Shown in pieces: positions 46,304-53,847 of a DNA stretch of 64,000 bases. Position 1 is the first letter of the stretch. Every line of letters starts with the position of its first letter. The notes below the pieces were generated by a model, which did no database searches, was not told the DNA's origin, and saw only the letters and a program-made list of their open reading frames with translations. The DNA is from an uncultured Sphingomonas sp. (GTDB taxonomy: Bacteria; Pseudomonadota; Alphaproteobacteria; Sphingomonadales; Sphingomonadaceae). The stretch spans positions 24,451 to 88,450 of the forward strand of contig NZ_CAJYQD010000021.1 in NCBI RefSeq assembly GCF_913776855.1. Direction: 5' to 3'. The translations under genes and the position numbers were made by a program.

Positions 46304-49300
46304 TCAGAACTTCGCCCGCACGCCGGCGATGAAACGGCGCTCGTAGATGTTCTCGTTGAACACCTGGTCCTGCCAAGTCAGGTAATAGCGCTCGGTCTCG
46401 CCGGTCAGGTTCGATGCCTGGCCGTACACGCTGAACTGCGGCGTGATGTCGTAGCTGACCGATGCGTCGAGATAATGGGTCGGCTCCTGATACTGGGCGA
46501 GGCCCTGGATACCGCCATAGTTGGACGAGGCGAGCCGCTTCGAACGGAAATTATAGGCGACGCGCGCCTGCAACCCGTATTTCTCGAACCACAAGGCCGC
46601 GTTGACCTGATGCTTGCTGTTGTCCTGGAACGGCATCTTGTTGCCGGCCAGATCGACCTGCCCCGCATCGCCCAGCGACAGCGTGTAGTTGGCATCGACG
46701 CCGAACCCGCCGAGGAAGCCGTTGACCCCGTAATCGGCCAGCGACTGGCGCGCCGACGCCTCGATCCCCTTCAGCGTGCCACCCTCACCCTGCGCCAGCG
46801 TGTTGGTGATGACCGGGCGGCGGATCACGCCGTCATTGTCGGGGATGTCGGTGCGGGTTTCGGTCGTCGTCGTGATGAAGCTGTCGACCGAGATGTAGAA
46901 CGCACCGACCGCGACCAGGCTGGAGCGCCCGGTATAATATTCGAGGCTGGCTTCGGCATTGGTCGCGCGCCACGGGTTTAGGTTCGGGTTGCCGCGCGAA
47001 TCCGCCGTCCGCGCCTCGAACCGCGCCGGGTTCACCTGCGTGTTGATCGCATAGTTGACGTTCAGACCGCCGCCCCATTGCAGGAAGTCGAGCACCGTCA
47101 TCGTTTTCGAGAAGGCGGCACGCGCGCGCAGCTTGTCCGTCACGTCGAACGCGACATTGAACGCGGGCAGGAAGTCGGTGAACTCGCGCTTGGTCACGAC
47201 GTCGCCGGCATCGACCCCCGACACGCCGTAGGGCTGCGGCGCGCCGACGATGTTCTGGCGCACGTTCAGGCGGGTGTTAACCACCTGCAACCCGCCATTG
47301 GCGCGGAACGGCATGCCCAGCAGCACGCCTTCGCCCGACACCTGGCCATAGCCCGAAATCTGGCGGACATTGACCGTGAAGCTGTCGGCCGGGTTCACCA
47401 GATTCTGGCTGCCCGGATAGAACTTGTTCTGCCACGCCTCGCTGTCGTCCATCGCGTGCGGGTCGAGCGCATAGAGTGCGGGCGTGCCGCCGGCGGGCAG
47501 GGCATATTGCTTGATGAGGTTCGCAAAGATCGGGTCGGTCGCCTGCCGGGTATAGCCCGCGGTATAGGCATTGCCCTGCGCATCGCGCACCGCGCACTTG
47601 TTGTCGTTCAGGTTGACGTCGAACGCCTTCCACTTGACCAGACAGCCGCCCGCCGGATTACCGGCATTGTCGGTGTTACCGGCATAGAAGGGCGATACCC
47701 GGTCGAAGGTGAACTGGTCGACGCTGCGTTCGCCATAGCGGCCGCCGAACGCCAGCTTGACGCCGTTGTCGGCGGTATATTCGCCGTCGGCGCGCACCGC
47801 CCACAGGTCGCCATTCTGATACTGGTTGCCCTCCGACGAAATCGTCTTGAGGCCATAGCGCGACGGATCGGCCGCCTGCGCCAGGAACGCGGGCGAGAAG
47901 CCGAACACCGGCGCGCCGCTCGAATAGTCGACGGTCGCGGTCTGGCTGTAGATCTGGTAGCCGGTCGGATTGAACTGGCGGTCGCCGCCGACCGATGCCG
48001 GATAGTTACCGACGCCGTTATACGCCCATTGCGTGCCGTTGGTCAGGCTGAACTGGGTATAGGCCTGGTCGCGCTTGCGCGAAGCCTTGCCGTAAATGCC
48101 GCGGATCGTGCCCTTGAACTGGTCGCTCGGCTGCCAGTCGAGCTGGACATTGTAGTTCTGCGACTCGCTCTTGGTGCGGAAGGTTTCCGAATAACTGTCG
48201 AAGCTCGGCAGGCTATAGGTATATTGCTGCACCGTGTTGACGTTGTAGCCGTTGACGACGGCGCCGGTATCGCGCGATTTCGTCGGCAGGAACGGCGACG
48301 ACAGCCAGTCGACATTCTGGAACTGGAACCCGGCGGTACGGTCGTACTGCGTCTGGCGGGTGTAGAAGCCGTCGGCAGTCAGCTTCAGCGCATCGTTGAT
48401 CTCGAACTGCAGCGATGCATTGGCGCCGAAGCGTTCGCGGTTGGTGATGCGGTTCCACGCGGTATGCGACTGCGGTGTGATGAACGCGTCATTGGCATCG
48501 CCATCGCCGTTGACGTCGTACCCGATGATCGTGCCCGCGCCGTTGCGCACCGCCTTGCCCCGGCTGACGCCGTTGTTGCCAGTAGCGAACGCGCCCTGGT
48601 TGGTCGCGCTGCCGCCTTCGTTGTTCAGCGCGACGCCGTAATCCTGAATCCCACGGAAGCTGTTGCCGAGCGTCAGGTCGCTATAGGCGGCCGACACCAG
48701 CACCCCGAAGCGGTCGCCGTGATAGGCGATCAGGCCGTTGGCCGACGGGCTCCACTTCTCCGTCTTGTCGCCATATTGCCCCTCGGCGGCGGCCGACAGG
48801 GTGAAGCCCTGCTTCAAATCCATCGGCCGGCGGGTCAGCAGGTCGACGGTACCCGACAGGCCCGCCTGTTGCAGCGATGCAGTCGGCGACTTGAACACGG
48901 TCGCGCCCGAAAACAGCTGCGAGGGGATGTCGGTGAAGTTCGGCTGCACCGTCGTCACCGAATTGGCGCCGAGGAACTGTTCGCCGTTCATCAGGGTCGT
49001 GACCTGCGGCAACCCGCGGATGTTGACCGCGCCGCCCTCGCCCGCCTCGCGACGAATCTGCACGCCAGGGATGCGTTGCAGCGAATCGGAAATGGTGACG
49101 TCGGGAAGCTTGCCGATGTCCTGCGCGCTGATCGCCTCGACCACGCTGGCGGCGTTGCGCTTGATTTCGACCGAGCGCGCCTGCGACGCGCGGATGCCAG
49201 TGACGACGATATCGTCGGCGGGTGCCTCGGCTTGATTGGTGGCGGCGGTGGGATCGCTCTGGGCCATTGCCGGTGCGGCAAGCCCCAGCACGGATGCTGC

Positions 49301-49345
49301 CCCGAGCAGCATCGAACGGACGATCGACGACGAACCGTGACGCAT
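46304..49345 (-). CDS. TonB-dependent receptor (Caulobacter/Sphingomonas carbohydrate type)
   Basis: An outer-membrane receptor of 1013 aa in the class often linked to plant-polymer or oligosaccharide uptake. Signal peptide residues 1-28. The plug starts D-D-I-V-V-T-G-I-R-A-S-Q (about 44-55), with S-V-E-I-K-R-N-A and V-V-E-A-I-S-A-Q-D-I-G-K-L-P-D (about 67-81), a hallmark of this class, then I-P-G-V-Q-I-R-R-E-A-G-E-G and V-N-I-R-G-L-P. The barrel ends at a terminal Phe (V-R-A-K-F). GGGGAGG lies before the ATG and a promoter at 49403-49432. It is upstream of the halogenase, transporter and GH2 genes on the same strand and likely feeds them. Confidence 0.95.
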   Translation of the reverse strand: MRHGSSSIVRSMLLGAASVLGLAAPAMAQSDPTAATNQAEAPADDIVVTGIRASQARSVEIKRNAASVVEAISAQDIGKLPDVTISDSLQRIPGVQIRREAGEGGAVNIRGLPQVTTLMNGEQFLGANSVTTVQPNFTDIPSQLFSGATVFKSPTASLQQAGLSGTVDLLTRRPMDLKQGFTLSAAAEGQYGDKTEKWSPSANGLIAYHGDRFGVLVSAAYSDLTLGNSFRGIQDYGVALNNEGGSATNQGAFATGNNGVSRGKAVRNGAGTIIGYDVNGDGDANDAFITPQSHTAWNRITNRERFGANASLQFEINDALKLTADGFYTRQTQYDRTAGFQFQNVDWLSSPFLPTKSRDTGAVVNGYNVNTVQQYTYSLPSFDSYSETFRTKSESQNYNVQLDWQPSDQFKGTIRGIYGKASRKRDQAYTQFSLTNGTQWAYNGVGNYPASVGGDRQFNPTGYQIYSQTATVDYSSGAPVFGFSPAFLAQAADPSRYGLKTISSEGNQYQNGDLWAVRADGEYTADNGVKLAFGGRYGERSVDQFTFDRVSPFYAGNTDNAGNPAGGCLVKWKAFDVNLNDNKCAVRDAQGNAYTAGYTRQATDPIFANLIKQYALPAGGTPALYALDPHAMDDSEAWQNKFYPGSQNLVNPADSFTVNVRQISGYGQVSGEGVLLGMPFRANGGLQVVNTRLNVRQNIVGAPQPYGVSGVDAGDVVTKREFTDFLPAFNVAFDVTDKLRARAAFSKTMTVLDFLQWGGGLNVNYAINTQVNPARFEARTADSRGNPNLNPWRATNAEASLEYYTGRSSLVAVGAFYISVDSFITTTTETRTDIPDNDGVIRRPVITNTLAQGEGGTLKGIEASARQSLADYGVNGFLGGFGVDANYTLSLGDAGQVDLAGNKMPFQDNSKHQVNAALWFEKYGLQARVAYNFRSKRLASSNYGGIQGLAQYQEPTHYLDASVSYDITPQFSVYGQASNLTGETERYYLTWQDQVFNENIYERRFIAGVRAKF

Positions 49346-49402
49346 GAAAACCTCCCCATGCTGCGGTGGCGCGACGTGGCACCCCGCTTCTATTTAAGAA
49401 AA

Positions 49403-49432
49403 TTGATATTAAATAATTTCTCGCGTTGTCAA
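49403..49432 (-). promoter_or_regulatory. Predicted sigma-70-type promoter of the TonB receptor
   Basis: On the minus strand a perfect TTGACA (49427-49432) is followed after 18 bases by TATCAA (49403-49408) in an A/T-rich stretch, about 57 bases before the receptor ATG. The A/T-rich region 49390-49420 stands out against the GC-rich surroundings. Confidence 0.6.
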
Positions 49433-49522
49433 ACGCTCAATCGCGGCGGCCGGCGGATTTGCGCGATGCTGACATTTTCGCCACGTCGGCCAACCTTCGC
49501 CGGGATGGTTTGGAGGAGAGGA

Positions 49523-49891
49523 TCAGCGGTACGGCTCGCACGCTACCCCGTCCCCATCGCCGTCCATGTCTTCACGATAGCCGGGCTCACCGGAGTAGAT
49601 CGGAGCGGTACCGGCCGCGCGGGCATCGTTGCAACCGCCCCATCGATCGCCGGGTTGCGGTTGGCGTGCGCGCGCCAACCCTGCCTGTACGGCAACCGGT
49701 TTCAGCGCTGAGGTGATGGCGGTGCGGCCATCCTGGTCGATCGCAACCGTGCCGATGCCGATGAATGCGCCGAGCGCCGCCGCGATGCCGAGGAACCTGA
49801 CGGCGGCTATCCGCTCGCTACGCTGCTGCTCACGGCGGTAGCGCTCACCCAGCTTGATCGGGACGGCGCGAAACGGCTTCTTGAAGCTCAC
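49523..49891 (-). CDS. Membrane-anchored Excalibur calcium-binding domain protein
   Basis: 122 aa starting at GTG 49891. A single hydrophobic helix lies at about residues 30-50. The C-terminal 35 residues are the Excalibur domain: R-W-G-G-C-N-D-A-R-A-A-G-T-A-P-I, then the EF-hand-like D-M-D-G-D-G-D-G-V-A-C-E (Cys pair plus Asp ladder). Likely envelope, domain outside the cytoplasm. No strong ribosome site; the gene is convergent with nothing and divergent from parA. Function unknown. Confidence 0.8.
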   Translation of the reverse strand: MSFKKPFRAVPIKLGERYRREQQRSERIAAVRFLGIAAALGAFIGIGTVAIDQDGRTAITSALKPVAVQAGLARARQPQPGDRWGGCNDARAAGTAPIYSGEPGYREDMDGDGDGVACEPYR

Positions 49892-50032
49892 CAGCTATGT
49901 AACGGCAGAAAGAGCTGGATCCGGCATCGGTCGGACGTGGCATCTCCTTTGCTAACAATCCGTTACCCCGGCCCGAATTTCGTTGGCGACGCCCGGTGGC
50001 AGGGACATGATTGCCGGTCCGGAAACCATCGC

Positions 50033-50088
50033 GCTCGACAGCTTGACGTGTCGGCATGTCGACACGTAGAACGCCCGACATGCCGACC
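50033..50088. repeat. Octamer array 4: seven in-phase units over the parA start
   Basis: Seven uninterrupted 8-base units start at 50033, 50041, 50049, 50057, 50065, 50073 and 50081. Four follow NNTCGACA or NNCCGAC closely; the unit at 50065 (CGTAGAAC) and that at 50041 (GCTTGACG) are weaker. The array covers the parA upstream region and its first nine coding bases. This is a natural place for an autoregulatory operator, and possibly the partition site. Confidence 0.7.
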
Positions 50089-50733
50089 ATCGCTATCATT
50101 AGTCAGAAGGGCGGCGCGGGGAAAACCACGCTCGCGCTGCACCTTGCCGCCGCCGCACAGGCCTCGGGCCGGGTCGCGCTGGTCGTCGATACCGATCCGC
50201 AGGCGACCGCCAGCCAATGGGCGGCGTGGCGGCAGGAAGCCCCGCCCGAGGTGATCGACAGCCCCCCGCCCCGCCTTGCTGCCAAGATCGCGGCGGCAAA
50301 GGAGCAGGGCGCGGAGGTGATCGTGATCGATACCCCGCCGCACGCCGACAGTGCAGCGCGCGCGGCGGTCGAGGCGGCGGACCTGGTGCTGATCCCGTGC
50401 CGGCCCAGCGCCTTCGACCTGTCGGCGATCCAGACGACCGCGAAGCTGGTGCAGCTGCTGCGCCGTCCGGCATATGTCGTGTTCACCGCCGGGCCGCCCA
50501 ACGCGCCGCGCATCTATCAGGAGGCGGGGGAGCTGGTCGACAGCTTCGGCACGCCGCCCTGCCCCGTGCTGCTGCCCGATCGCGCCGCCTATCGCCATGC
50601 CAGTGCCGAGGGGCGGACGGTCATGGAAAGCGAACCTGCCGGCAAGGCCGCCGAAGAGGTGCGCGAACTCTACAAGTGGACATGTCGACAGCTCGACATG
50701 CCTGCCCCCCGCTTCAGAAAGATCGCGTCATGA
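50080..50733 (+). CDS. parA: ParA-family partition ATPase
   Basis: A cytoplasmic deviant-Walker ATPase of 217 aa, the short type (no N-terminal DNA-binding domain) found with ribbon-helix-helix partners. The deviant Walker A is K-G-G-A-G-K-T-T (10-17, with the signature Lys10), Walker A' V-V-D-T-D-P-Q (about 38-44) and Walker B V-I-V-I-D-T-P-P (about 82-89). ATG 50080 gives the conserved N-terminus M-P-T-I-A-I-I-S-Q-K; 50056 is an alternative within the octamer array. It overlaps the next gene by 4 bases. Its C-terminus is partly encoded by another octamer array. Confidence 0.93.
   Translation: MPTIAIISQKGGAGKTTLALHLAAAAQASGRVALVVDTDPQATASQWAAWRQEAPPEVIDSPPPRLAAKIAAAKEQGAEVIVIDTPPHADSAARAAVEAADLVLIPCRPSAFDLSAIQTTAKLVQLLRRPAYVVFTAGPPNAPRIYQEAGELVDSFGTPPCPVLLPDRAAYRHASAEGRTVMESEPAGKAAEEVRELYKWTCRQLDMPAPRFRKIAS
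50667..50698. repeat. Octamer array 5, inside the parA 3' end
   Basis: Four units at 50667, 50675, 50683 and 50691 (ACTCTACA, AGTGGACA, TGTCGACA, GCTCGACA) lie in the coding sequence for the last 25 residues of ParA. Confidence 0.6.
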
Positions 50734-51020
50734 GCCGCAAGCCGTCCTTCGCCAACCTGCGCGACCGCAGCGCCGCCGCTGCCCCTGCCCCTGCCCCCGC
50801 ACCGGCCAAGGTCACCGCGCCGCCACCCACGACCGAAACCGAGGCGAAAGGCCCGGCAAGCCGGCAGGGCCGCAAGCAGATCGCCGGCTTCTTCACCCCC
50901 GACATGTCGCTGGCCATGCACATGCTCGCGCGGCGACAGGACCGCAGCCTGCAGGCGCTGATGGCCGAAGCGTTCAACGATGTCCTTCGCAAATATGGCG
51001 AAAGTCCCATCGGCGACTGA
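50730..51020 (+). CDS. Ribbon-helix-helix partition partner (ParB/ParG-like)
   Basis: A 96 aa protein whose ATG overlaps the parA stop by 4 bases. The first 50 residues are disordered (Ala/Pro repeats, then T-E-T-E-A-K-G). The C-terminal 40 residues fit a ribbon-helix-helix DNA-binding fold: K-Q-I-A-G-F-F-T-P-D-M-S-L-A-M-H-M-L-A, then S-L-Q-A-L-M-A-E-A-F-N-D-V-L-R-K-Y. Such proteins bind tandem short repeats as dimers and work with a short ParA. The surrounding octamer arrays are candidate sites. DNA binding at these arrays is inferred. Confidence 0.88.
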   Translation: MSRKPSFANLRDRSAAAAPAPAPAPAKVTAPPPTTETEAKGPASRQGRKQIAGFFTPDMSLAMHMLARRQDRSLQALMAEAFNDVLRKYGESPIGD

Positions 51021-51021
51021 G

Positions 51022-51053
51022 TGTCGATCTGTCGGATGGTCGACCTGTCGACA
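51022..51053. repeat. Octamer array 6
   Basis: Four consecutive units at 51022, 51030, 51038 and 51046 (TGTCGATC, TGTCGGAT, GGTCGACC, TGTCGACA) begin 2 bases after the RHH gene stop. Confidence 0.65.
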
Positions 51054-51114
51054 CGCCATGCGGTGATGCGGCATATTTTGCCGACGAACGCCGGAAACAG
51101 ATGAACAAAACTTA

Positions 51115-51300
51115 ATGTCCGGCATGGACAATCCGGTCACCGGATTGCAAGAAACCGACATGGACGTCTCCCGCGAACTTCTTGCCTATGCCATTATCGG
51201 CGTCGTGCTGCTGATCGGCGGGCCGGCGCTCGGCGTCATGCTGCACCGCCGCAAACGCCGCAAGCTGCGCCAGCGTGGGATCAAGCGCTACGGCCACTGA
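51115..51300 (+). CDS. Small single-helix membrane protein
   Basis: 61 aa, or 46 aa if started at ATG 51160. A hydrophobic helix (A-Y-A-I-I-G-V-V-L-L-I-G-G-P-A-L-G-V) is followed by a strongly basic tail (R-R-K-R-R-K-L-R-Q-R), so the tail is probably cytoplasmic. Ribosome sites are weak for both starts. It is the last plus-strand gene after the partition pair. Function unknown. Confidence 0.55.
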   Translation: MSGMDNPVTGLQETDMDVSRELLAYAIIGVVLLIGGPALGVMLHRRKRRKLRQRGIKRYGH

Positions 51301-51525
51301 TCGGCCGACCGGCGCCAACGAACTGCGGTTCCATCACGTTCGACCCAGACGTCATCGCGGCGAAGGCTGGAATTTCCCGGTTGCGGCACCGGACGGCAGC
51401 CGGCCCCCTTTCCTACAGCGCGGCACCATGACAGGCTCGCCCGACGCTCTGTCCCATCGTCGTCGCCCACAATGCCGCACGCGCGCTGCTGCAAATAGCG
51501 TGCGAGTGTGAACTTAGTGACCTTT

Positions 51526-51546
51526 GGCGGTTTTCCGCCGTTTTTT
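51526..51546 (+). terminator. Rho-independent terminator
   Basis: A 5-bp GC stem (51526-51530 with 51535-51539) around a 4-base loop is followed by GTTTTTT. It lies about 225 bases after the small membrane gene. The rest of 51301-51648 holds only a REP unit. Confidence 0.7.
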
Positions 51547-51576
51547 CCGGCGTGCGTACCAGTCCTGTCAACGAGG

Positions 51577-51596
51577 ACCCCGGCCTGCGCCGGGGT
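51577..51596. repeat. REP-type palindrome B (single)
   Basis: A 20-base palindrome (ACCCCGGCCTGCGCCGGGGT), a single unit of the same type as the REP pairs elsewhere in the window. Confidence 0.75.
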
Positions 51597-51648
51597 ATGG
51601 CGAGTGTTTGGGGCCTGCGCGGCGGTTCCGACCTGACCCGCCGGCACC

Positions 51649-52248
51649 CTACCCGACCGCCGCGAAATAATGATTGCCGCCGCTGTCGGCATATCCCTCG
51701 ACCAACCGTAGCCCGGCCTCCTCCAGCAGCGCGCGATACGCCGCCTCGCCCAGCGATCGGGATTCCCGCCCGGTCAGCGTGTCGGTCCAGCGACAGGCCA
51801 TTGCCGGCGCGCTGAACAGGAACCGCCCGCCGGGCCGCAGCGCCCGCGCGACCCGGCCGATCACCACCGCCTGCGTCGCGGGCGGCAGCAGGAAGAGCAG
51901 GCCGATCGCCACCGCCCCGTCGAAGCGCCGCCCGAAATAGTCGCTGTCCTCCGCCGCCTCACACGCCGCTGGCGCATCGGGCAGGGCGCGACGGAACGCG
52001 GCGAGCAGGGTAGGGGACGGGTCGACCCCCGACACGGCCAACCCCGCCCCGGCCAGCGCCAGCGCGACTGGCCGTCCGGTGCCGCAACCGATATCGACCA
52101 CGCTGCCCCCCGGCGGCAGGTCCGCCGCCCAGCGGCGCACGACGTCCACACCCACATCGCTGCGGATCGCGGCGAAACGGTCGGCGACCGCTTCCCAGCC
52201 ATGGGTGCGGTCCGTCACCGACGGTCCGACAGGTAGAGGTGTCGACAT
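51649..52248 (-). CDS. SAM-dependent class I methyltransferase
   Basis: 199 aa, from ATG 52248 (M-S-T-P-L-P-V-G-P-S-V-T-D). The Rossmann-type methyltransferase has the SAM motif V-V-D-I-G-C-G-T-G-R-P (about 50-60), the acidic V-S-G-V-D-P-S-P (about 72-79) and post-motif L-R-P-G-G-R-F-L-F-S. The frame back to 52356 lacks support. The chosen start lies within octamer array 7, so its first residues are encoded by repeat DNA. A GTG nearer the domain (V-T-D-R) is another possible start. The substrate is unknown. It is encoded opposite to parA. Confidence 0.83.
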   Translation of the reverse strand: MSTPLPVGPSVTDRTHGWEAVADRFAAIRSDVGVDVVRRWAADLPPGGSVVDIGCGTGRPVALALAGAGLAVSGVDPSPTLLAAFRRALPDAPAACEAAEDSDYFGRRFDGAVAIGLLFLLPPATQAVVIGRVARALRPGGRFLFSAPAMACRWTDTLTGRESRSLGEAAYRALLEEAGLRLVEGYADSGGNHYFAAVG

Positions 52249-52255
52249 GTCATCA
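52216..52255. repeat. Octamer array 7, over the methyltransferase start
   Basis: Five units start at 52216, 52224, 52232, 52240 and 52248 (CACCGACG, GTCCGACA, GGTAGAGG, TGTCGACA, TGTCATCA). They overlap the predicted start codon of the methyltransferase gene. Confidence 0.6.
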
Positions 52256-52292
52256 TGGCAGTCCGATCCGCGCTGCGCCGTTCCCACCACCG

Positions 52293-52313
52293 TACTCCCG
52301 CGCAGGCGGGGGC
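52293..52313. repeat. REP-type palindrome C (single)
   Basis: A single REP unit, TACTCCCGCGCAGGCGGGGG, with one substitution in its left arm. It lies between octamer arrays 7 and 8. Confidence 0.65.
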
Positions 52314-52322
52314 AAGGGGCTA

Positions 52323-52354
52323 TGTCGACCACTCTACCTGTCGACATGTCGGTC
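52323..52354. repeat. Octamer array 8
   Basis: Four consecutive units at 52323, 52331, 52339 and 52347 (TGTCGACC, ACTCTACC, TGTCGACA, TGTCGGTC) abut the histidine kinase stop codon. Confidence 0.65.
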
Positions 52355-53471
52355 ATGCTGGGACCGTCAGTCGGAACGCCGTCTCGCCGCTATCGAGCAG
52401 CATCAGTTCCCCGCCATGCGCGCGGGCGATGCGGCGGGCGAGCGTCAGACCGATGCCCGATCCGCCGGGCTTGTCGGTGTGGAAGGCACGAAAGATCCGC
52501 GCGCGGTCGGCCGCCGCAATGCCGGGGCCGCTGTCGCGCACCTCGGCGGTGAACGTCCCGTCGCTATGCAGCGCCAGCGCGACCCGTGCCGGGGCGGCAG
52601 CCGCCAGCGCCGCCTCCGCGCCGTTCTGCAAGAGTGCCCACAGCGCCTGCGCCATCTGGTCGCGGTCGATGGTCGCGGTGCCGCTCGCCTCGATCGCTAG
52701 CGTGACGCCCGTGCCGAAGCGTCCCCGGAACAGCCGCGCCAGATCATCGGCCAATATCGTCAGCGTGACCGGCGCCGCCACCGGATCGGGCAGGCGGGCG
52801 AGCTGGCGATAGGCGCGGGCAAAGCCCTCCAGCCCCTCGACCCGGCGGGCCAGCGTGGCGAGGATGTCGCCAAGCATCGCGTCGCCTTGCTGCGCCGCCG
52901 TCACCGCGCTGTCGGCCAGCGACACGATCGGCGACAGGCCGTTCAGCAGTTCGTGGCCGAGGATGTCGATCATCTCGTCCTGCGCCCGCTCCTGCGCGGC
53001 ATGTTCCTCCGCATCGACATCGATCAGCGCGGCGAGGCGATGGGCGTCGCCCAGGGCTACCGCATCGATCCGCCAGCGCCGCCCGGCATGGCGCAGGTGC
53101 CGCGTGGCCGGATCGGTCAGCGTAGAGGGCGGGGCGGGAATGCGGTCGTCGGCGACGAACAGCGCGCGCGCCGCCCGGTTGATCGCGCGCACCTGTACGC
53201 CCTCGATCCGCAGGAGGGGGACGGGCACCTGGTCGAGCAGCGCGGTGATCGGCCAGGCGTCGCGCGCCGGTTGGGACGGGGCAGGGGCGGGCGCCCGCCT
53301 GAGCGCCATCCAGCAGCCGAGCGCCAGCAGCCACGCGACCGCCATTGCGGTGCCGAGCAGCGACCCCCACATCCCGGCCCGCCACACGGCGAGAGCCGCC
53401 GCCCCGCCAAGCGTGAGGGTGACCCCCGAAGCGAGGGTGGCCAGCGCGCGGCGCCGTTCGGGGGTCAGCAT
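52353..53471 (-). CDS. Sensor histidine kinase
   Basis: A 372 aa inner-membrane kinase. Two hydrophobic helices lie at about 8-30 and 34-57, with almost no periplasmic loop. A PAS-like domain at about 75-150 is followed by the DHp helix with H173 in I-L-G-H-E-L-L-N-G-L. The HATPase domain has the N-box (Q-N-G-A-E-A-A-L), G1 (D-S-G-P-G-I) and G2 (G-S-G-I-G-L-T-L-A-R). The frame could be extended to 53885, but ATG 53471 starts the first helix. It is encoded after the response regulator on the same strand, separated by REP elements. The short loop suggests a membrane or cytosolic signal. Confidence 0.92.
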   Translation of the reverse strand: MLTPERRRALATLASGVTLTLGGAAALAVWRAGMWGSLLGTAMAVAWLLALGCWMALRRAPAPAPSQPARDAWPITALLDQVPVPLLRIEGVQVRAINRAARALFVADDRIPAPPSTLTDPATRHLRHAGRRWRIDAVALGDAHRLAALIDVDAEEHAAQERAQDEMIDILGHELLNGLSPIVSLADSAVTAAQQGDAMLGDILATLARRVEGLEGFARAYRQLARLPDPVAAPVTLTILADDLARLFRGRFGTGVTLAIEASGTATIDRDQMAQALWALLQNGAEAALAAAAPARVALALHSDGTFTAEVRDSGPGIAAADRARIFRAFHTDKPGGSGIGLTLARRIARAHGGELMLLDSGETAFRLTVPA

Positions 53472-53498
53472 GGCGTGGCGTCCCCGCAACTGGCGCGC

Positions 53499-53586
53499 AT
53501 CCCGGCGCAGGCCGGGGTCCAGGTGGAAAGGCCTATCCGCATCGTAGTGACGTCCCCCAACCGGACCCCGGCCTTCGCCGGGGTAT
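53499..53586. repeat. REP-type inverted repeat pair D
   Basis: Arms 53499-53522 and 53564-53586 carry CCCGGCGCAGGCCGGGGTCC and GGACCCCGGCCTTCGCCGGG. They are inverted with small differences around a 41-base spacer. Confidence 0.75.
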
Positions 53587-53618
53587 GGGCGGCAAGGGGC
53601 GCTATCGCCACATCGGCC

Positions 53619-53704
53619 GTACCCCCGCGCAGGCGGGGGACCAGGGTTGTTGATCGCAACCGTCGTTCTGCTTGGCCCTGGACCCCCGCCTGCGCGGCGG
53701 TACG
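53619..53704. repeat. REP-type inverted repeat pair E
   Basis: Arms 53619-53646 and 53676-53703 are inverted copies with a few mismatches, using the CCCCCGCGCAGGCGGGGG core. It is similar to pair A at 46171. Confidence 0.8.
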
Positions 53705-53847
53705 GCAGGTAGCGGGGAGGGGCGGTTGCCTCGCCTCCAGCAACGCACCGGTCCCGCCTCGCGTGGCCTTGGCACAGGCCGGGGCTTCCGCATGAAAGCA
53801 CGCAGCAGGAGCCGCGAGAAACCCCCGCCTGCGCTGGCCCACCCACC

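Larger units (their letters stand above)
53472..53847. other. Gap between response regulator and kinase, filled with REP elements
   Basis: A 376-base gap inside an otherwise two-gene minus-strand unit. It holds two complete REP pairs (53499-53586 and 53619-53704); 53705-53847 has no recognisable feature. No gene is supported. Confidence 0.7.

Noticed and set aside
47078..49711. An 877-residue plus-strand open frame opposite the TonB receptor
   Set aside because: It is the antisense shadow of a well-supported receptor gene in high-GC DNA; composition is Arg/Ala/Gly-rich with no motifs.
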